A stretch of DNA of 64,000 bases from Bog-756 sp963828385 (GTDB lineage Bacteria; Actinomycetota; Acidimicrobiia; Acidimicrobiales; RAAP-2): contig CAWHEF010000002.1 in NCBI GenBank assembly GCA_963828385.1, positions 310,001 to 374,000 of the forward strand, read 5' to 3'. The notes beneath the pieces are model-generated. The model saw only the letters and a list, made by a program, of their open reading frames with translations. It searched no databases and was not told the DNA's origin. This document shows positions 36,690-45,095 of the stretch, piece after piece. A program made the position numbers and the translations under genes. Within the stretch, counting starts at the first letter, position 1, and the number at the start of each line of letters is the position of its first letter.

Positions 36690-36940
36690 GGGACTGACCT
36701 GCATGCCTACGGCTTGCGGCATTGCTACGCCTCGGAGTTGATCTTCCGGCGGGGCCTCGGTCGAGCGAGCGCAAACTCCTCCTCGGCCACCAGAGCGCCG
36801 CCGTGACCCTTCGGACGCGCACCTATCCTGTGGCCCGGAGACGATGACCGAACCCGGGCCGTGATCGAGGCTCAGCTCGGCGGCTTGTGGACCCTGTGCC
36901 GACCGCCGGAGCCTGCCGACGATAAAAGCGCAGCTCAGCG
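36690..36940 (+). pseudogene. C-terminal remnant of a tyrosine integrase
   Basis: Three short frames in sequence give the conserved end of a phage-type integrase. The first has L-H-A-Y-G-L-R-H-C-Y-A-S-E-L-I (H-x-x-R-H box), the second L-L-L-G-H-Q-S-A-A-V-T-L-R-T, and the third L-W-P-G-D-D-D-R-T-R-A-V-I-E-A. Two frameshifts separate them and the N-terminal two thirds are absent. No tRNA lies nearby. It marks an old insertion unrelated to the tRNA-Lys elements, whose integrase has a different sequence. Confidence 0.8.
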
Positions 36941-36957
36941 GGTATACATCAACGCGA

Positions 36958-37374
36958 TTACTTCTTGGTCTCCCAGAAGATCTTGTCGATTTCGGCGATC
37001 TGGGCCAGGAGCTCGTCGGCCACCTTCACGTCTGTGCTCTTCTTCGTGTCACCGGCCTTCTTCGTCGCGTTCCAGAAGAGCTCGTGGAGCTGGGGATACT
37101 TCTTCACGTGCTCGGGCTTGAAGTAGTCGGTCCACAGCACCCACAGATGGTGCTTCACGAGTTCGGCCCGCTCCTCCTTGATGAGGATGGCCCGGATCTT
37201 GAAGTCCGGATCGTCGGAGTCGTTGAACTTGGTCACGATTCCCTTGATCGACTCCGCCTCGATCCGGGCCTGAGCCGGGTCGTACACGCCGCAAGGAAGG
37301 TCACAGTGAGCGTGTGCCGTGGCTGGAGGCGCCAGTCGGTCCAAAGTGGCGAGCAGGTGTTCTGCGATGCGCAT
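36958..37374 (-). CDS. sodN: Nickel superoxide dismutase
   Basis: The product is 138 aa. The ATG at 37374 has an AAGGAG site. A 22-residue propeptide ends T-A-H-A, and the mature chain begins H-C-D-L-P-C-G-V-Y, the nickel hook: the N-terminal amine, His1, Cys2 and Cys6 bind nickel. The rest is the four-helix bundle with Y-F-K-P-E-H and a W at the usual place near the C-terminus. It disproportionates superoxide to oxygen and peroxide in the cytoplasm as a homohexamer. The divergent neighbour is the dedicated peptidase. The 210-base gap between them probably holds nickel-responsive (Nur-type) control, which I cannot locate by eye. Confidence 0.96.
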   Translation of the reverse strand: MRIAEHLLATLDRLAPPATAHAHCDLPCGVYDPAQARIEAESIKGIVTKFNDSDDPDFKIRAILIKEERAELVKHHLWVLWTDYFKPEHVKKYPQLHELFWNATKKAGDTKKSTDVKVADELLAQIAEIDKIFWETKK

Positions 37375-37584
37375 GAATGATGCTCCTTGTGTCCGTTGTT
37401 GTGTCTGTTGGCTTCTTGCTTCGGCAGCCGGGTCGGCGTCGCTGCCTGCCACCGGGAGGGTGGGTGCAGACTGGGGCGTGTCACCCCGCCAGATCACCTT
37501 ACCCAGGATCGACCGGTCCTCACCCCGCAGATTTCATTGCACCGGTCGCGCCAACCGCCACCCCACATGCTGTGGAGCTGATCC

Positions 37585-38037
37585 GTGAAGCGCCTCGCCG
37601 ACGTCGCCCTCACCACGGTCGCCGGTGCCGCCTTGCTTGGTGCTCTCGGTGCCGGCACCTTCCTGCGTCGGGTCGAGGTCGCCGGTCGCTCGATGGAGCC
37701 GGGACTCCTACCCGGGGACCGGGTCCTCGTCGTGCGACGCCCGTGGGGCAAGGCCTTGGGACCTCGGGTAGGCGACGTGGTCGCGCTGCACGATCCGCGC
37801 CGACCGGCCCGCCTCCTGGTGAAGCGGGTCTCGATGGTCGAAGGCCGGACAGGGATGGTCGAGGTCACCGGTGACGCCCGAGACGCCAGCACCGACAGTC
37901 GCGCCTTCGGACCGGTGCCCATGTCCCTCGTCGTCGGCCGCGTGGTCTACCGCTACGGGCCGATCGGACGGTCAGGGCTCATCGATCGCACAGAGTCAGG
38001 GCTCATCGAGCGGACAGAGGAGTACGATCAGACATGA
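37585..38037 (+). CDS. sodX: Nickel-type superoxide dismutase maturation peptidase
   Basis: The product is 150 aa with GTG start and a GGAG about ten bases before it. S26 signal-peptidase fold: S36 in V-A-G-R-S-M-E-P-G-L is the nucleophile and K80 in L-L-V-K-R-V is the general base, with G-D-x-x-x-x in the third box (V-T-G-D-A-R-D-A-S-T-D-S-R). One N-terminal hydrophobic stretch (about 8-26) may anchor it. It removes the SodN propeptide to free the nickel-binding His. The stop overlaps the start of the RsiG-like gene (ATGA), so both are co-transcribed. The C-terminal 15 residues repeat G-L-I-D-R-T-E-S/G-L-I-E-R-T-E. Confidence 0.92.
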   Translation: MKRLADVALTTVAGAALLGALGAGTFLRRVEVAGRSMEPGLLPGDRVLVVRRPWGKALGPRVGDVVALHDPRRPARLLVKRVSMVEGRTGMVEVTGDARDASTDSRAFGPVPMSLVVGRVVYRYGPIGRSGLIDRTESGLIERTEEYDQT

Positions 38038-38627
38038 TGCCGAGCCGCAAGGACGACATGAGCCGCAGGGATGACGCAAGCCGCAAGGACTACGTGGAGC
38101 GCATGGCGGGCGGCACCTACCTGGGCGATCTCGCCAGCCGACCGCTGTCCGACCTGCGGGCGATGCGGGCCGAGTGCCAGGCGGCCGAGGTGGCGCTCTC
38201 TTACGTCCGTCGTTTGGTGCAGGGGAGGCTCGACATCGTCCACGCCTACCTCGCCCGAGCCGGAGCCGCCGATCCGGAGGAGCTCCCCCCGGTGGTGGAC
38301 GACCTGGCCCAGATCCTCTCGTCGGGCCCCGGTCGACCGCCGGGCCTCGGTCATCTCCCCCTTCTCCTCTCACCGGACACCGAGGAAGATGAGCTGACAG
38401 CGGAGCTGACAGCAGAGCTCGACGCCGTGCTGGGACCTGATGACCTCGCCGCCGTTGCCGACCTCGGGTCCGAACGGCTCACCTCTGTCGCCTCCCGGCT
38501 CGATGAGCTCGAGCGAAAGCTGTCGGCGGACCGGCGCGCCCTCCACGAACGGATCGATGCCCTTCAGGCCGAGTTGGTCGAGCGTCACAAGACGGGGCGA
38601 GCCTCCGTCGACGGCCTCCTGACCTGA
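38034..38627 (+). CDS. RsiG-like anti-sigma factor with two c-di-GMP-binding-type motifs
   Basis: The product is 197 aa, helical. The signature E-x3-S-x2-R-x3-Q-x3-D described for the c-di-GMP-binding anti-sigma factor RsiG is exact at E52, S56, R59, Q63 and D67. It recurs at E160, S164, R167, H171 and D175 with Gln replaced by His. The two helices would pair as an antiparallel coiled coil across a linker of about 90 residues. Known RsiG holds the sporulation sigma factor WhiG when c-di-GMP is bound. No sigma gene is in this window. The start overlaps the sodX stop, which ties it to the superoxide locus. An XRE regulator follows after 23 bases. Confidence 0.8.
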   Translation: MMPSRKDDMSRRDDASRKDYVERMAGGTYLGDLASRPLSDLRAMRAECQAAEVALSYVRRLVQGRLDIVHAYLARAGAADPEELPPVVDDLAQILSSGPGRPPGLGHLPLLLSPDTEEDELTAELTAELDAVLGPDDLAAVADLGSERLTSVASRLDELERKLSADRRALHERIDALQAELVERHKTGRASVDGLLT

Positions 38628-38650
38628 GCCGAGCGAACGAAGGAGCGACG

Positions 38651-39148
38651 ATGAAGGAGTTCCCCGACCATATCAACGAGCTGGGCTCGTTCATCCGTGA
38701 ACAGCGCAGCTCGGCGCGGCTCTCGCTCCGCCGCCTGTCCGAGCTGGCCGGCATCTCGAACCCGTATCTGAGCCAGATCGAACGCGGGCTTCGCCGGCCT
38801 TCGGCCGAGATCCTCCAGCAGATCGCCAAGGCACTGCGCATTTCGGCCGAGACGCTCTATGTCCAAGCTGGGATTCTCGAGAGGCCTGACGGCGACACCG
38901 ACCTGACCCGCCACATCTTCGCTGATCCTCACCTCACCGAGGAGCAGCGCCAGGCAATCATGCGCATCTACCTCTCCTTCCGCCATGAGAACGACGACGA
39001 CGCCACCGGAGCCGGTCAGGATGCCGACGTGGCCGACCACGGGGCTGGCGAAGCCGACCACGACGGTCCACCGGCCTCGGTCGGCGCTGCTGCAGTGCCC
39101 GGACCGGGGGGCGGCGGCACCGGGGCGGCGGGCTCGAGGGGGGCGTAG
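38651..39148 (+). CDS. XRE-family helix-turn-helix regulator
   Basis: The product is 165 aa. The HTH spans about residues 8-65 with S-L-R-R-L-S-E-L-A-G-I-S-N-P-Y-L-S-Q-I-E-R-G, and A-L-R-I-S-A-E-T-L closes it. The middle is helical (E-E-Q-R-Q-A-I-M-R-I-Y-L-S-F) and the last 50 residues are Asp/Gly/Ala-rich and probably disordered. An AAGGAG site precedes the ATG. Genes of this type commonly sit beside RsiG-like genes in actinobacteria, so it may be part of the same regulatory unit. The mshA gene follows after 74 bases. Confidence 0.87.
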   Translation: MKEFPDHINELGSFIREQRSSARLSLRRLSELAGISNPYLSQIERGLRRPSAEILQQIAKALRISAETLYVQAGILERPDGDTDLTRHIFADPHLTEEQRQAIMRIYLSFRHENDDDATGAGQDADVADHGAGEADHDGPPASVGAAAVPGPGGGGTGAAGSRGA

Positions 39149-39222
39149 GCCGGATACCTTCCTGACATGGACGGATCCACCGCCGTTGGCGTCTCCGGAC
39201 CTCCCGGTAGGATCACCGGCGC

Positions 39223-40500
39223 ATGAGGCGTCTCGCCGTCCTTTCCCTTCACACTTCGCCCCTGGCCCAACCGGGCACCGGTGACGGAGGCGGGATGAAC
39301 GTCTACGTACGCGAGCTGACCTCCGCTTTGGCTCGCGCCGGCGTGAGATGTGACGTCTTCACCCGGGCATGGTGCGAGGACCTGCCGCTGACGGTCGGCA
39401 TCGAGCCCGGTTTCCGGGTCCACCACGTCTCGGCCGGCCCCCCGGCGCCCTTGCCGAAGGAAGCCCTCCCCGACGTGATCGACGAGTTCGCCGACGGGGT
39501 GCTGAAACGGATGGAGGTCGCCGAGGCCTTCGGCGTCGACGGGCTCGGCACCGACGACGACACCCCCTTCGACGCCGTCCACGCCAACTACTGGCTGAGC
39601 GGAGTGGCGGGCCACCTGATCAAGCACCAGCTCAACCTCCCGTTGGTCTCGACGTTCCACACCCTCGACCGGGTGAAGGCCGAAGCCAGCCCCGAAGAGG
39701 TGGAGTCCGATGCCGTGCACCGCCGGGCCGAGGCCGAGGCTGCCGTAATCCGCTGTTCGGACACCATCCTGGCGTCGTGTTCAGTGGAGGCGACGCAGCT
39801 CACCGACCTCTATGCCGCCGACCCCTCGCGCATCCGCATCGTGGCGCCCGGTGTCGATCACGCCTTCTTCGGGCCCGGTGACCGTGCCCAGGCCCGACGG
39901 GCTCTGGGATTCCCAGCCGAGGGGCCCTTGCTCCTGTTCGTCGGGCGCATCCAGCCACTCAAAGGAGCCTCGGTGGCGGTGCGTGCCCTCGCCGCGCTCG
40001 GACCCGACCATCCCGACGCCCGTCTCGTCGTGGTCGGCGGCCCCAGCGGTCCCCAGGGCCAGAACGAGGTGGACCATCTTTCCTCCCTGGTCGAGGCGTC
40101 CGGCCTCACCGATCGGGTCACGTTCGTCCCGCCTCAGCCTCACGAACTGCTGTCCACCTACTACCGGGCGGCTGACGTGTGCCTCGTCCCCAGCCGGACG
40201 GAGTCGTTCGGCCTGGTGGCCCTGGAGGCCGCTGCCTGCGGCATCCCGGTGGTGGCGTCCGACGTCGGAGGGTTGAGAAGCCTCATCGACCATGGTCGGA
40301 CGGGCTACCTGGTCGACTCACCGGCGCCGGAGGCGTTCGGCGCCTGGGTGCGCCAGGTCCTGGCCGAGCCGCTGCTGGCCGAGCGACTGAGCACCGGTGC
40401 GGTTCTCCGGGCCAGACGTTTCACATGGACGCGGGCGGCCCATCTCCTCTCCGACATCTACTCCGAGCTCACGGCCGAACGCCTCGTCGAGTGCTTGTGA
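39223..40500 (+). CDS. mshA: D-inositol-3-phosphate glycosyltransferase (mycothiol biosynthesis)
   Basis: The product is 425 aa, the usual MshA length. GT-B fold, GT4 family: the N-terminal loop G-T-G-D-G-G-G-M-N-V-Y-V-R-E-L binds UDP-GlcNAc and inositol phosphate, and A-N-Y-W-L-S-G-V-A-G closes the acceptor domain. The C-terminal donor domain has F-V-G-R-I-Q-P-L-K-G and the E-x7-E motif in S-R-T-E-S-F-G-L-V-A-L-E-A. It makes the first intermediate of mycothiol, the low-molecular thiol that buffers redox stress in actinobacteria. The stop overlaps the next gene (GTGA). The nearby Ni-SOD genes give the region a redox theme. Confidence 0.9.
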   Translation: MRRLAVLSLHTSPLAQPGTGDGGGMNVYVRELTSALARAGVRCDVFTRAWCEDLPLTVGIEPGFRVHHVSAGPPAPLPKEALPDVIDEFADGVLKRMEVAEAFGVDGLGTDDDTPFDAVHANYWLSGVAGHLIKHQLNLPLVSTFHTLDRVKAEASPEEVESDAVHRRAEAEAAVIRCSDTILASCSVEATQLTDLYAADPSRIRIVAPGVDHAFFGPGDRAQARRALGFPAEGPLLLFVGRIQPLKGASVAVRALAALGPDHPDARLVVVGGPSGPQGQNEVDHLSSLVEASGLTDRVTFVPPQPHELLSTYYRAADVCLVPSRTESFGLVALEAAACGIPVVASDVGGLRSLIDHGRTGYLVDSPAPEAFGAWVRQVLAEPLLAERLSTGAVLRARRFTWTRAAHLLSDIYSELTAERLVECL

Positions 40501-41003
40501 GGGACCGCTGGAGCGGGCTCCTCGATGCCGAGGAGCGCCGGGCTATCTGCGACGTGATCGACGGGTGGAGCGCGGCGCGGCTGGCCGAGGGCGGAGCGCT
40601 GGTGGCGGTGGACCGTCAGCCCGGGGGCGATCCGGTGACCGGTGCTCCCCGCTGGTACCTGCGCCTGCGCGGCGAGGAAAAGGAGTACGTGACGGTATGG
40701 CTCACCCTGCGCCAGCGCACCCTCCACCATGAGACGCAGTTCATGCCGGCGCCCGAGACGAACGTCGAGACGACGTGGGAGTACCTGTTGCGGAAGAACG
40801 CCGACCTCCTCGGCATGTCGTTCGCTCTCGGCCCCGAGGACGCCGTCTACCTGGTGGGTAGGGTGCCGGCCGAACGCGTGGACGAGGAGGAGCTCGACCG
40901 CATCATGGGCGCCTCGCTCGCCTACACCGACCTCTGCTTCCCGACGGCCATGACCATGGGCTACGAGGGCAGATACCGACGGCGGGTGCCTTCCCGGCGA
41001 TAG
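40497..41003 (+). CDS. YbjN/TY3-fold domain protein
   Basis: The product is 168 aa with GTG start overlapping the mshA stop. The pattern W-Y-L-R-L-R-G-E-E-K-E-Y-V-T-V-W-L-T-L-R-Q-R-T followed by E-T-Q-F-M-P-A-P and Y-L-L-R-K-N-A-D-L-L-G-M-S-F is that of the YbjN-like chaperone-type family, which is commonly found next to mshA in actinobacteria. No catalytic residues are known. It may assist folding of a partner. The overlap implies co-translation with MshA. Confidence 0.83.
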   Translation: MRDRWSGLLDAEERRAICDVIDGWSAARLAEGGALVAVDRQPGGDPVTGAPRWYLRLRGEEKEYVTVWLTLRQRTLHHETQFMPAPETNVETTWEYLLRKNADLLGMSFALGPEDAVYLVGRVPAERVDEEELDRIMGASLAYTDLCFPTAMTMGYEGRYRRRVPSRR

Positions 41004-41014
41004 CGTCGGCTGTC

Positions 41015-41806
41015 ATGACACCCAAGCTGCTCGTGGTGGGCGGCGGAAAGATGGGCTCGGCCCTGCTCGGTGGCATGCTCAAAGGCGGGTGGGCCCCGGC
41101 CTCCGAGCTGGCCGTCGTCGATCCCGATCCGGCCCAGCGCCGCCGCCTCGCCGACGCCCATCCCGGGCTCGGGATCGCGGAAGCCCCGATGACTGCCGTG
41201 GACGCCGTCTTGGCCGTGAAGCCCGATGTCGCCGAGCGCACCCTGGCCGCCGTCTCGGCCGCCGGTGTCAGGCGGATCCTGTCCATCGTCGCCGGACTGT
41301 CGACTGGTCGCCTGGAGGCGGCCATGGCTCCCGGCGCCGTCGTGATCCGGGCCATGCCCAACACCCCCTCGGTGATCGGGGCGGGTGTCGCCGCCATGTC
41401 CGGTGGGAGTGCGGCGACCTCGGGCGACCTCGAGTGGGCCGAGGGCATCCTGTCGACGGTCGGAACCGTGCTCCGGCTCCCCGAGCGCTATCTCGACGCC
41501 GTGACCGCCGTGTCGGGTTCGGGCCCCGCCTACCTGTTCGTGGTGGCCGAAGCCCTGATCGAGGCGGGCGTGGCCGTCGGTCTCAGCTGGGACGTGAGTC
41601 GGCGGCTGGTGGTGGACACCCTCGCCGGGTCGGCCCGCCTGCTGGCCGAGACGGACGACGACCCGAGCGTGCTGCGGGCCTCGGTCACGTCGCCGGGCGG
41701 TACGACGGCGGCGGCGCTCCGCACCCTCGAGTTCAAAGCGGTCCGGTCGGCGTTCATCGAGGCAGTGGCGGCAGCGGCCGAGCGATCGAGGCAGCTCGGA
41801 CGATGA
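41015..41806 (+). CDS. proC: Pyrroline-5-carboxylate reductase
   Basis: The product is 263 aa. The N-terminal Rossmann loop is V-V-G-G-G-K-M-G-S-A-L-L-G-G, and the C-terminal dimerisation domain has the family signature A-V-T-A-V-S-G-S-G-P-A-Y-L-F and S-P-G-G-T-T-A-A-A-L. It reduces pyrroline-5-carboxylate to proline with NAD(P)H, the last step of proline synthesis, in the cytoplasm. It begins 11 bases after the YbjN-like gene, and its stop overlaps the next start (ATGA), so the run mshA-ybjN-proC-SAM hydrolase reads as one operon. Confidence 0.95.
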   Translation: MTPKLLVVGGGKMGSALLGGMLKGGWAPASELAVVDPDPAQRRRLADAHPGLGIAEAPMTAVDAVLAVKPDVAERTLAAVSAAGVRRILSIVAGLSTGRLEAAMAPGAVVIRAMPNTPSVIGAGVAAMSGGSAATSGDLEWAEGILSTVGTVLRLPERYLDAVTAVSGSGPAYLFVVAEALIEAGVAVGLSWDVSRRLVVDTLAGSARLLAETDDDPSVLRASVTSPGGTTAAALRTLEFKAVRSAFIEAVAAAAERSRQLGR

Positions 41807-42702
41807 GCGCGGCGGCCGACACCGTGCCGTCCGTCTACTTCCTCTCCGACTACGGGCTGGACGACGAGTTCGTCGGACTCGTCCACGTCGTGCTCCATCG
41901 GCTGGCCCCGTCGGTGCCGGTCGTCGATCTGGCCCACGGCGTGCCGGCGTTCGACACCGCGTCGGGCGCGGCCATGCTCGAGCGTTGCGTCCCCTTCCTC
42001 GGTGCCGGTGTCGTGCTGGCGGTGGTCGATCCCGGTGTGGGGACCGACCGGCGGGGGGTGGTGGTCGGGCTCGGCCCGGCCGGGCCCGATAGACCGGGTT
42101 GGTTGGTGGGACCGGACAACGGGCTCCTCGTCCCCGCCGCCCGCGCCCTCGGGGGACCGACCGGCGTGGTCGTTCTGTCCCCGGCCGGCGGGGGCCCCGC
42201 CGGGGCCGGTCCGACCTTCGACGGGAGGGATCTCTTCGCCCCTGCTGCCGCCCACCTGGCCCGAGGCGGCGATCCGGCCGAGCTGGGACGTGAGGCGGCG
42301 ACCGACTCGCTCGTTGAGCTGGACGCCGTTGCCGGACGGTTTGCGGCGGGAGAGGCTGGGACTGGAGGGGCTGTGTCCGGACGGGCCGTCGCCGTGCGGT
42401 GGGTGGACCGCTTCGGCAACGTCGAGCTCGACCTGTTCGGAGGCGACCTCGACCGGCTGGGGGTCTCCGTCGGTGACTCGGTCGATGTCGGTGTGGTGGC
42501 GGCGGGGGAGGCCGCGCCCGGTGTCGCAGCGGCCGGCGCCGTCGTGGGCCGCCGGGTCGTGGGCTTCGGCCAGCTCGGACCGGACGAGGTCGGGATCCTG
42601 GTTGACAGCGCCGGGCGGGTCGCGTTGGTGGTCGACCGCGCCTCGGCAGCCCAGCGGCTCGGGATCACGAGAAAGGGGGCCGTCCGCCTGGGCATTCACT
42701 GA
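41803..42702 (+). CDS. SAM hydrolase (SAM hydroxide adenosyltransferase, DUF62 family)
   Basis: The product is 299 aa, starting at the ATG overlapping the proC stop. F-L-S-D-Y-G-L-D-D-E-F-V-G opens the family's Rossmann-like N-domain (D-Y/F-G at the site that holds the ribose). V-V-D-P-G-V-G-T and V-G-P-D-N-G-L-L-V-P are the other conserved boxes, and D-R-F-G-N-V-E-L-D begins the beta C-domain. Chlorinase and fluorinase loops are absent, so water is the probable nucleophile, giving adenosine and methionine. The physiological use is unclear. Glycine/proline-rich inserts lengthen the linker. Confidence 0.9.
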   Translation: MSAAADTVPSVYFLSDYGLDDEFVGLVHVVLHRLAPSVPVVDLAHGVPAFDTASGAAMLERCVPFLGAGVVLAVVDPGVGTDRRGVVVGLGPAGPDRPGWLVGPDNGLLVPAARALGGPTGVVVLSPAGGGPAGAGPTFDGRDLFAPAAAHLARGGDPAELGREAATDSLVELDAVAGRFAAGEAGTGGAVSGRAVAVRWVDRFGNVELDLFGGDLDRLGVSVGDSVDVGVVAAGEAAPGVAAAGAVVGRRVVGFGQLGPDEVGILVDSAGRVALVVDRASAAQRLGITRKGAVRLGIH

Positions 42703-42811
42703 AGGGAGCCTCCATCTTCGGTGGCCGGCCTGCCGTGGGGGCTCACAGCGCCGGTCGGTCGGAGGCGCTGCGGGTTTTGCCGGCCGGCGGCGACGTCCTA
42801 CGATCCGAGCG

Positions 42812-43558
42812 GTGCCAGCCGAGTCCTCAACGCCGACACGAGCGCCCGAGAGCGAGCCCGCACAGGGCCCGAGACGCATCCCCGAGGCCACGGTGGCCCG
42901 CCTCCCGGTGTACCAGCGGATCCTGGAGGAGCTCCTCCGCTCGGGGACGACCACGGTCTCCTCCGAGCAGCTCGCCACGGCGGCACGGCTCAACGCCGCC
43001 AAAGTTCGCAAGGACCTCTCGTTGCTGGGCTCGTTCGGCACGAGGGGAGCCGGGTACGACGCCGCCTTCCTGATCGAGCAGATCGAGCGCCAGCTGGGTC
43101 TGGACCGGACCTGGCCCGTCGTCATCGCCGGCGTCGGCAACCTCGGCCGGGCACTGGCCCGCTCGCAGGGGTTCGCGGCGCGGAACTTCTTCGTGGCCGC
43201 ATTGCTCGACAACGACCCGCGGATCATCGGGGAACGGGTCGACGGGGTGGCCGTCCAGCACACCGACGAGCTGTCCACCATCACCTTGACGTCGGCGATC
43301 TCCATCGGCGTGATCACCACCCCGGCGTCGGTGGCGCAACGGGTGGCGGACACGATGGTCGGGGCCGGGATCCGGTCCATCCTGAACTTCGCCCCCCAGG
43401 TTCTCGAGGTTCCGCCTGATGTGCTGCTCCGTTACGTGGACCTGAGCATCGAGCTCCAGGTCATGAGCTTCTACCAGTCCCGCTCGAGCGACAGCGCCGG
43501 CGGGGAGCGCATCCCCGCCATCCGCTCCGTCGGCCTCTCCCCGACCTCATCGAAGTGA
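42812..43558 (+). CDS. rex: Redox-sensing transcriptional repressor Rex
   Basis: The product is 248 aa. The winged helix contains L-N-A-A-K-V-R-K-D-L-S-L-L-G-S-F-G, the recognition region conserved in Rex, and the NAD(H) domain has I-A-G-V-G-N-L-G-R-A-L. The C-terminal helix ends I-E-L-Q-V-M-S-F-Y-Q that swaps in the dimer. It senses the NADH/NAD ratio. In actinobacteria it precedes hemA-C-D as here and commonly controls respiratory genes, so the nuo operon downstream is a plausible target. I see no perfect Rex box upstream of nuoA or rex. The GTG start at 42812 is the first plausible start near the family's N-terminus. Confidence 0.95.
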   Translation: MPAESSTPTRAPESEPAQGPRRIPEATVARLPVYQRILEELLRSGTTTVSSEQLATAARLNAAKVRKDLSLLGSFGTRGAGYDAAFLIEQIERQLGLDRTWPVVIAGVGNLGRALARSQGFAARNFFVAALLDNDPRIIGERVDGVAVQHTDELSTITLTSAISIGVITTPASVAQRVADTMVGAGIRSILNFAPQVLEVPPDVLLRYVDLSIELQVMSFYQSRSSDSAGGERIPAIRSVGLSPTSSK

Positions 43559-43690
43559 GCGCGCCGCTCAGGGGCGCCCTGATCCGACCTACGCTTGGAT
43601 GAAGGAGCTTGAGCGGGACGTGGTGCCTGACCGGGCTCGGGCCCCGAACGCGGGACGTCGACGCGGGACCAGGGGAGCAGTTCCAGTAGT

Positions 43691-43730
43691 CAGTGACCAA
43701 TGATGCAGCTGCCAGGGACACAGTGACCAA
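43691..43730 (+). promoter_or_regulatory. Two 10-bp direct repeats 30 bp apart in the hemA leader
   Basis: CAGTGACCAA occurs at 43691-43700 and again at 43721-43730, exactly three helical turns apart, 58 bases before the hemA start. It could be a tandem activator or repressor site. No known regulator motif was recognised. Confidence 0.4.
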
Positions 43731-43787
43731 CGAGATCGTGGTGGTCCCGGGGACCCGGGTGACGGCGGCGGCCGAGGAAGGAACCGC

Positions 43788-45071
43788 GTGTCGGTGATCG
43801 TCGTGGGGGTCGAGCACGACAGCGCCCCACTCGGTCTGTTGGAGCGGGTTGCCATCGCCGAGGCCTCCCTCCCGAAGGCGCTCGGCCAGCTGAGCGACCG
43901 GCCCAACCTCTCCGAGGCGGTCGTGCTCTCGACCTGCCTGCGAACCGAGGTCTATGCCGTCGTCGAACGATTCCACGACGGGGTCGACGATCTTCGTGAC
44001 TTCCTGGCCGATGTGAGCGGCCGCTCGGCGGACGCCCTCGCCGACCACCTGACGATCCGGTTCGACGACGACGTCCCCGCCCACCTGTTCTCGGTGGCGG
44101 CGGGGCTCGAGTCAGCCGTGCTCGGCGAATCCGAAGTCCTGGGACAGGTCCGCCGGGCGTGGCAGCAGGCCCACGGCGAAGAGGCGGCGGGGCCCGTCCT
44201 CGGCGCGCTTTTCCGGCACGCCATCGAAGCGGGCAAGAAGGTGCGGTCGGAGACGGCCATCGCCCGGGGCATCACCTCGCTCTCCCACGGGGCGGTGGCA
44301 CTCGCCGCCGATCGCCGGCCGGGCGCGTTGGCCGGTACCCGGATCGTGATCGTCGGTGCGGGCGAGATGGGCGAGGGGGTCGCCCACGCCCTCGACGGTC
44401 ACCACCCGGCTGATGTGGTGCTGGCCAACCGGAGCTCGACCCGCAGCCGGTCGGTGGTGGCGGGGCTACCGGAACGGCTCGCCTCCCGGTTCCGCACCTC
44501 CTCACTCGAGGAGCTGGGTCGCCTGGTGGCCGAGGCCGACGTCGTCTTCACCTCGGTCGGCACCACTCACCCGCTGATCGACCGGGCCGCGTTGGAGGCG
44601 GCGACCGCCCGTCGCTCGTCGGAGAACCGGTTGATCGTGGTCGATCTAGGAGTACCCCGCAACGTGGAACCGGACGCCGCCTCACTTCCCGGTGTGCTAC
44701 TTCTCGACATGGAGGTGCTGCGAACGGAGGTGGCCGCCGCCCTCTCCGGTCGGCAGGGCGAGGTGGCCGATGCCGCCCGCATCGTGAACGACGAGGTGGA
44801 GCGGTACCGGGTGGCGTCGCGTGCCCGGGACGTGGCACCGATGGTGTCCCTTCTGCGATCGCGGGCCGAAGAGGCTCGTCAGGCCGAGCTCGACCGTCGG
44901 CGGGCACGGCGATCTGACCTCACCGAGGAACAGTGGCAGGAGGTGGACGGGGTGACCCGGACAGTCATGGCTGCTCTCCTCCACCGGCCGACCGTGGTGT
45001 TGAAGGACACAGCGGGTACGCCGCGCGGCGAACGCCTGGTGGAGTCGTTGCGTGCGCTGTTCGAGCTGTAG
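43788..45071 (+). CDS. hemA: Glutamyl-tRNA reductase
   Basis: The product is 427 aa. GTG start with GAAGGA a few bases upstream. The catalytic cysteine lies in V-V-L-S-T-C-L-R-T-E-V-Y-A; the family norm is S-T-C-N-R-T-E, so Leu replaces Asn while Cys is kept. G-E-S-E-V-L-G-Q-V-R is the second active-site box, and the NADPH domain has V-I-V-G-A-G-E-M-G-E. A long C-terminal dimer helix follows. It reduces glutamyl-tRNA to glutamate-1-semialdehyde, the committed step of the C5 haem pathway. First of five clustered haem genes after rex. Confidence 0.95.
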   Translation: MSVIVVGVEHDSAPLGLLERVAIAEASLPKALGQLSDRPNLSEAVVLSTCLRTEVYAVVERFHDGVDDLRDFLADVSGRSADALADHLTIRFDDDVPAHLFSVAAGLESAVLGESEVLGQVRRAWQQAHGEEAAGPVLGALFRHAIEAGKKVRSETAIARGITSLSHGAVALAADRRPGALAGTRIVIVGAGEMGEGVAHALDGHHPADVVLANRSSTRSRSVVAGLPERLASRFRTSSLEELGRLVAEADVVFTSVGTTHPLIDRAALEAATARRSSENRLIVVDLGVPRNVEPDAASLPGVLLLDMEVLRTEVAAALSGRQGEVADAARIVNDEVERYRVASRARDVAPMVSLLRSRAEEARQAELDRRRARRSDLTEEQWQEVDGVTRTVMAALLHRPTVVLKDTAGTPRGERLVESLRALFEL

Positions 45072-45095
45072 TCAGGTGCCTTCCTCACCGCCACC

